From: Hirudo medicinalis
Lineage: Eukaryota; Annelida; Clitellata; Hirudinida; Hirudinidae
Reading direction: 5' to 3'
Assembly: GCA_011800805.1 (NCBI GenBank)
Contig: MPNW01000168.1
Coordinates: 8,839 to 72,838, forward strand
DNA length: 64,000 nucleotides
Shown here: positions 61,452 through 64,000 of the stretch, in pieces
Layout: each line of letters starts with the position of its first letter
How positions within the stretch are numbered: position 1 is the first letter of the stretch
Program-made: the position numbers and the translations under genes
Notes under the pieces: generated by a model
Database searches by the model: none
What the model was told of the DNA's origin: nothing
What the model saw: the letters and a program-made list of their open reading frames with translations, nothing else

Positions 61452-62585
61452 ATCTATTTACTTACATAGTCAAAAAGGGAAAATTCTCAGGACCTCCTGG
61501 TAAGTGTTATCTGTTATCCTTAACTTATACAGTGCTTAGCCAGTTAACATATATAAATTTGTTATTTCATTGTTCGAAGGAACGTGTACTTAGTTGCATC
61601 TGGTTGCAAATACACAAAAACAAAATGTAAAACTAAAATAACTTTCTGGCAACTCAAACAGTTAAATAACTACTCAATAGATAGATTTCACACTTACGTG
61701 ACTCTGAAACTACAAAGTGTGAAGTCAACTACTGTGCCAGTCAAGGGAAACAACCCAGTTTGGGAGCAGGATTTTGTATTGTGAGTTTCATTCTGCTTTT
61801 CTGAGCCATTAATTTTATCCAAAAGTTATGCTCACATAAGGACATACATGTATTTATAATAAAGTGTGAAAAAACATTTTTATGTAAATTGCAGTAGTTA
61901 CTTTTCCCTTACTTATAAAAATCTTATTTTAATCATAATGTTTACATCCACTTTTGGATATTTTTATTTCTTAAAACTGTTGAAGAATGCACGAAAAGCT
62001 TGAATAAATTATTTTGAAATTTTAAATTAAATTTTATTTATATTTATGACATGATATCACATGTATCTTAACAAATAAATTGAAAAACAAATTTCCTATA
62101 TTTTTGGGTTGTTGTTAGATATATTTTAATGATTCAGGACATGGTTCCTTTGAAACAGTTATCAAAGTTATCATTTTTAGGTCCCTTATCTTTGATATTG
62201 TAAGAAAGTCACCTTTTTCCAGTGAGACTATGAGGTTGGATACCGGTCTGGTCATCGAATTGTGGAACAAAGGAATGCTTTGGGACAAATTGCTTGGCAC
62301 TCATTGGCTGCCTTTGGCTAATGTCAGAATATCCAACAAGGTATATCTGCTTAATTATTCAATGATAAAAAATGGTATCTAAATGATATTGAAGTAAATT
62401 CTAATACATAATTCTAAAAGAAACTAATTTGTATAAATTGAAAATAACTTAGGATGGGGATGGTCAGTGGATATCAATAGACACTGAGCTCATCTTGAAG
62501 AGTGGGGAAACTGTTGGAACTCAGTCTCCAACTGGTCACTATCTATTACTCGATTGTAGATTTGAGATGCCATTCAATAAAACAG
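61452..62585 (+). CDS. UNC13: UNC13 (Munc13), N-terminal C2A exons, continues beyond the window
   Basis: Exons 61452-61499, 61681-61780, 62223-62340 and 62453-62585 join in frame: [75 protein letters not shown]. This is the N-terminal C2A domain of the UNC13A/B type, which binds RIM and lacks most calcium-binding aspartates. The protein primes synaptic vesicles for release. The first exon has no ATG, so the start codon lies in an exon further upstream that I cannot identify. The rest of the gene lies beyond base 64000. Confidence 0.87.

Positions 62586-64000
<1,415 letters not shown>

Overview
This 64 kb window comes from an AT-rich, intron-rich animal genome. Nearly every gene is split into short exons by GT-AG introns of roughly 50 to 1000 bases. 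The gene set is metazoan: a lengsin-type glutamine-synthetase-like protein, MOCS3, a cytochrome P450, BLTP1/KIAA1109, GTF3C4, TMTC4, TM9SF2 and UNC13. The repeats (tRNA-derived SINEs, an R2-like LINE, hAT, Tc1 and Merlin remnants, long ATT microsatellites) suggest an invertebrate, perhaps a marine one. I cannot name the species. Two single N bases (1045 and 37148) mark contig joins in a draft assembly.

Layout. 0-2.7 kb: an unidentified 3' end and a lengsin-like gene on the minus strand, whose last exon is broken by a false duplication at a contig join. 6.1-9.2 kb: a complete 13-exon MOCS3 gene with one AT-AC (U12-type) intron. 13.7-17.6 kb: promoter and first five coding exons of a P450 without its heme-binding part. 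17.8-28.2 kb: the last 32 exons of BLTP1 without the N-terminal part. The P450 and BLTP1 fragments meet in a microsatellite-bearing 274-base stretch, so this is a probable assembly chimera or a deletion. 28-38 kb: a repeat-rich region (SINE, hAT, R2-like LINE pieces, microsatellites) that also holds a small unrecognised two-exon zinc-finger gene on the minus strand. 39-43.9 kb: GTF3C4 (TFIIIC90), with a LINE and a SINE in one intron. 45.3-49.2 kb: TMTC4. 50.3-55.0 kb: TM9SF2, complete in 17 exons. 55-61.4 kb: transposon remnants (Tc1, Merlin, hAT). 61.4-64 kb: the first recognisable exons of UNC13, running off the end of the window.

The genes are unrelated housekeeping and neuronal genes: tRNA thiolation and molybdopterin synthesis, lipid transfer, Pol III transcription, protein O-mannosylation, endosomal sorting and synaptic vesicle priming. 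They do not form an operon or a common pathway. No CRISPR, phage or bacterial-type system is present. The most notable observations are the AT-AC intron in MOCS3, the unrecognised zinc-finger gene, the P450/BLTP1 junction and the duplicated contig overlap in the lengsin gene. Coordinates were derived by eye from reading frames and splice signals. The MOCS3, TM9SF2 and (after removing the duplicate) lengsin models close in frame over their full length; a few GTF3C4 and TMTC4 exon borders remain unresolved.
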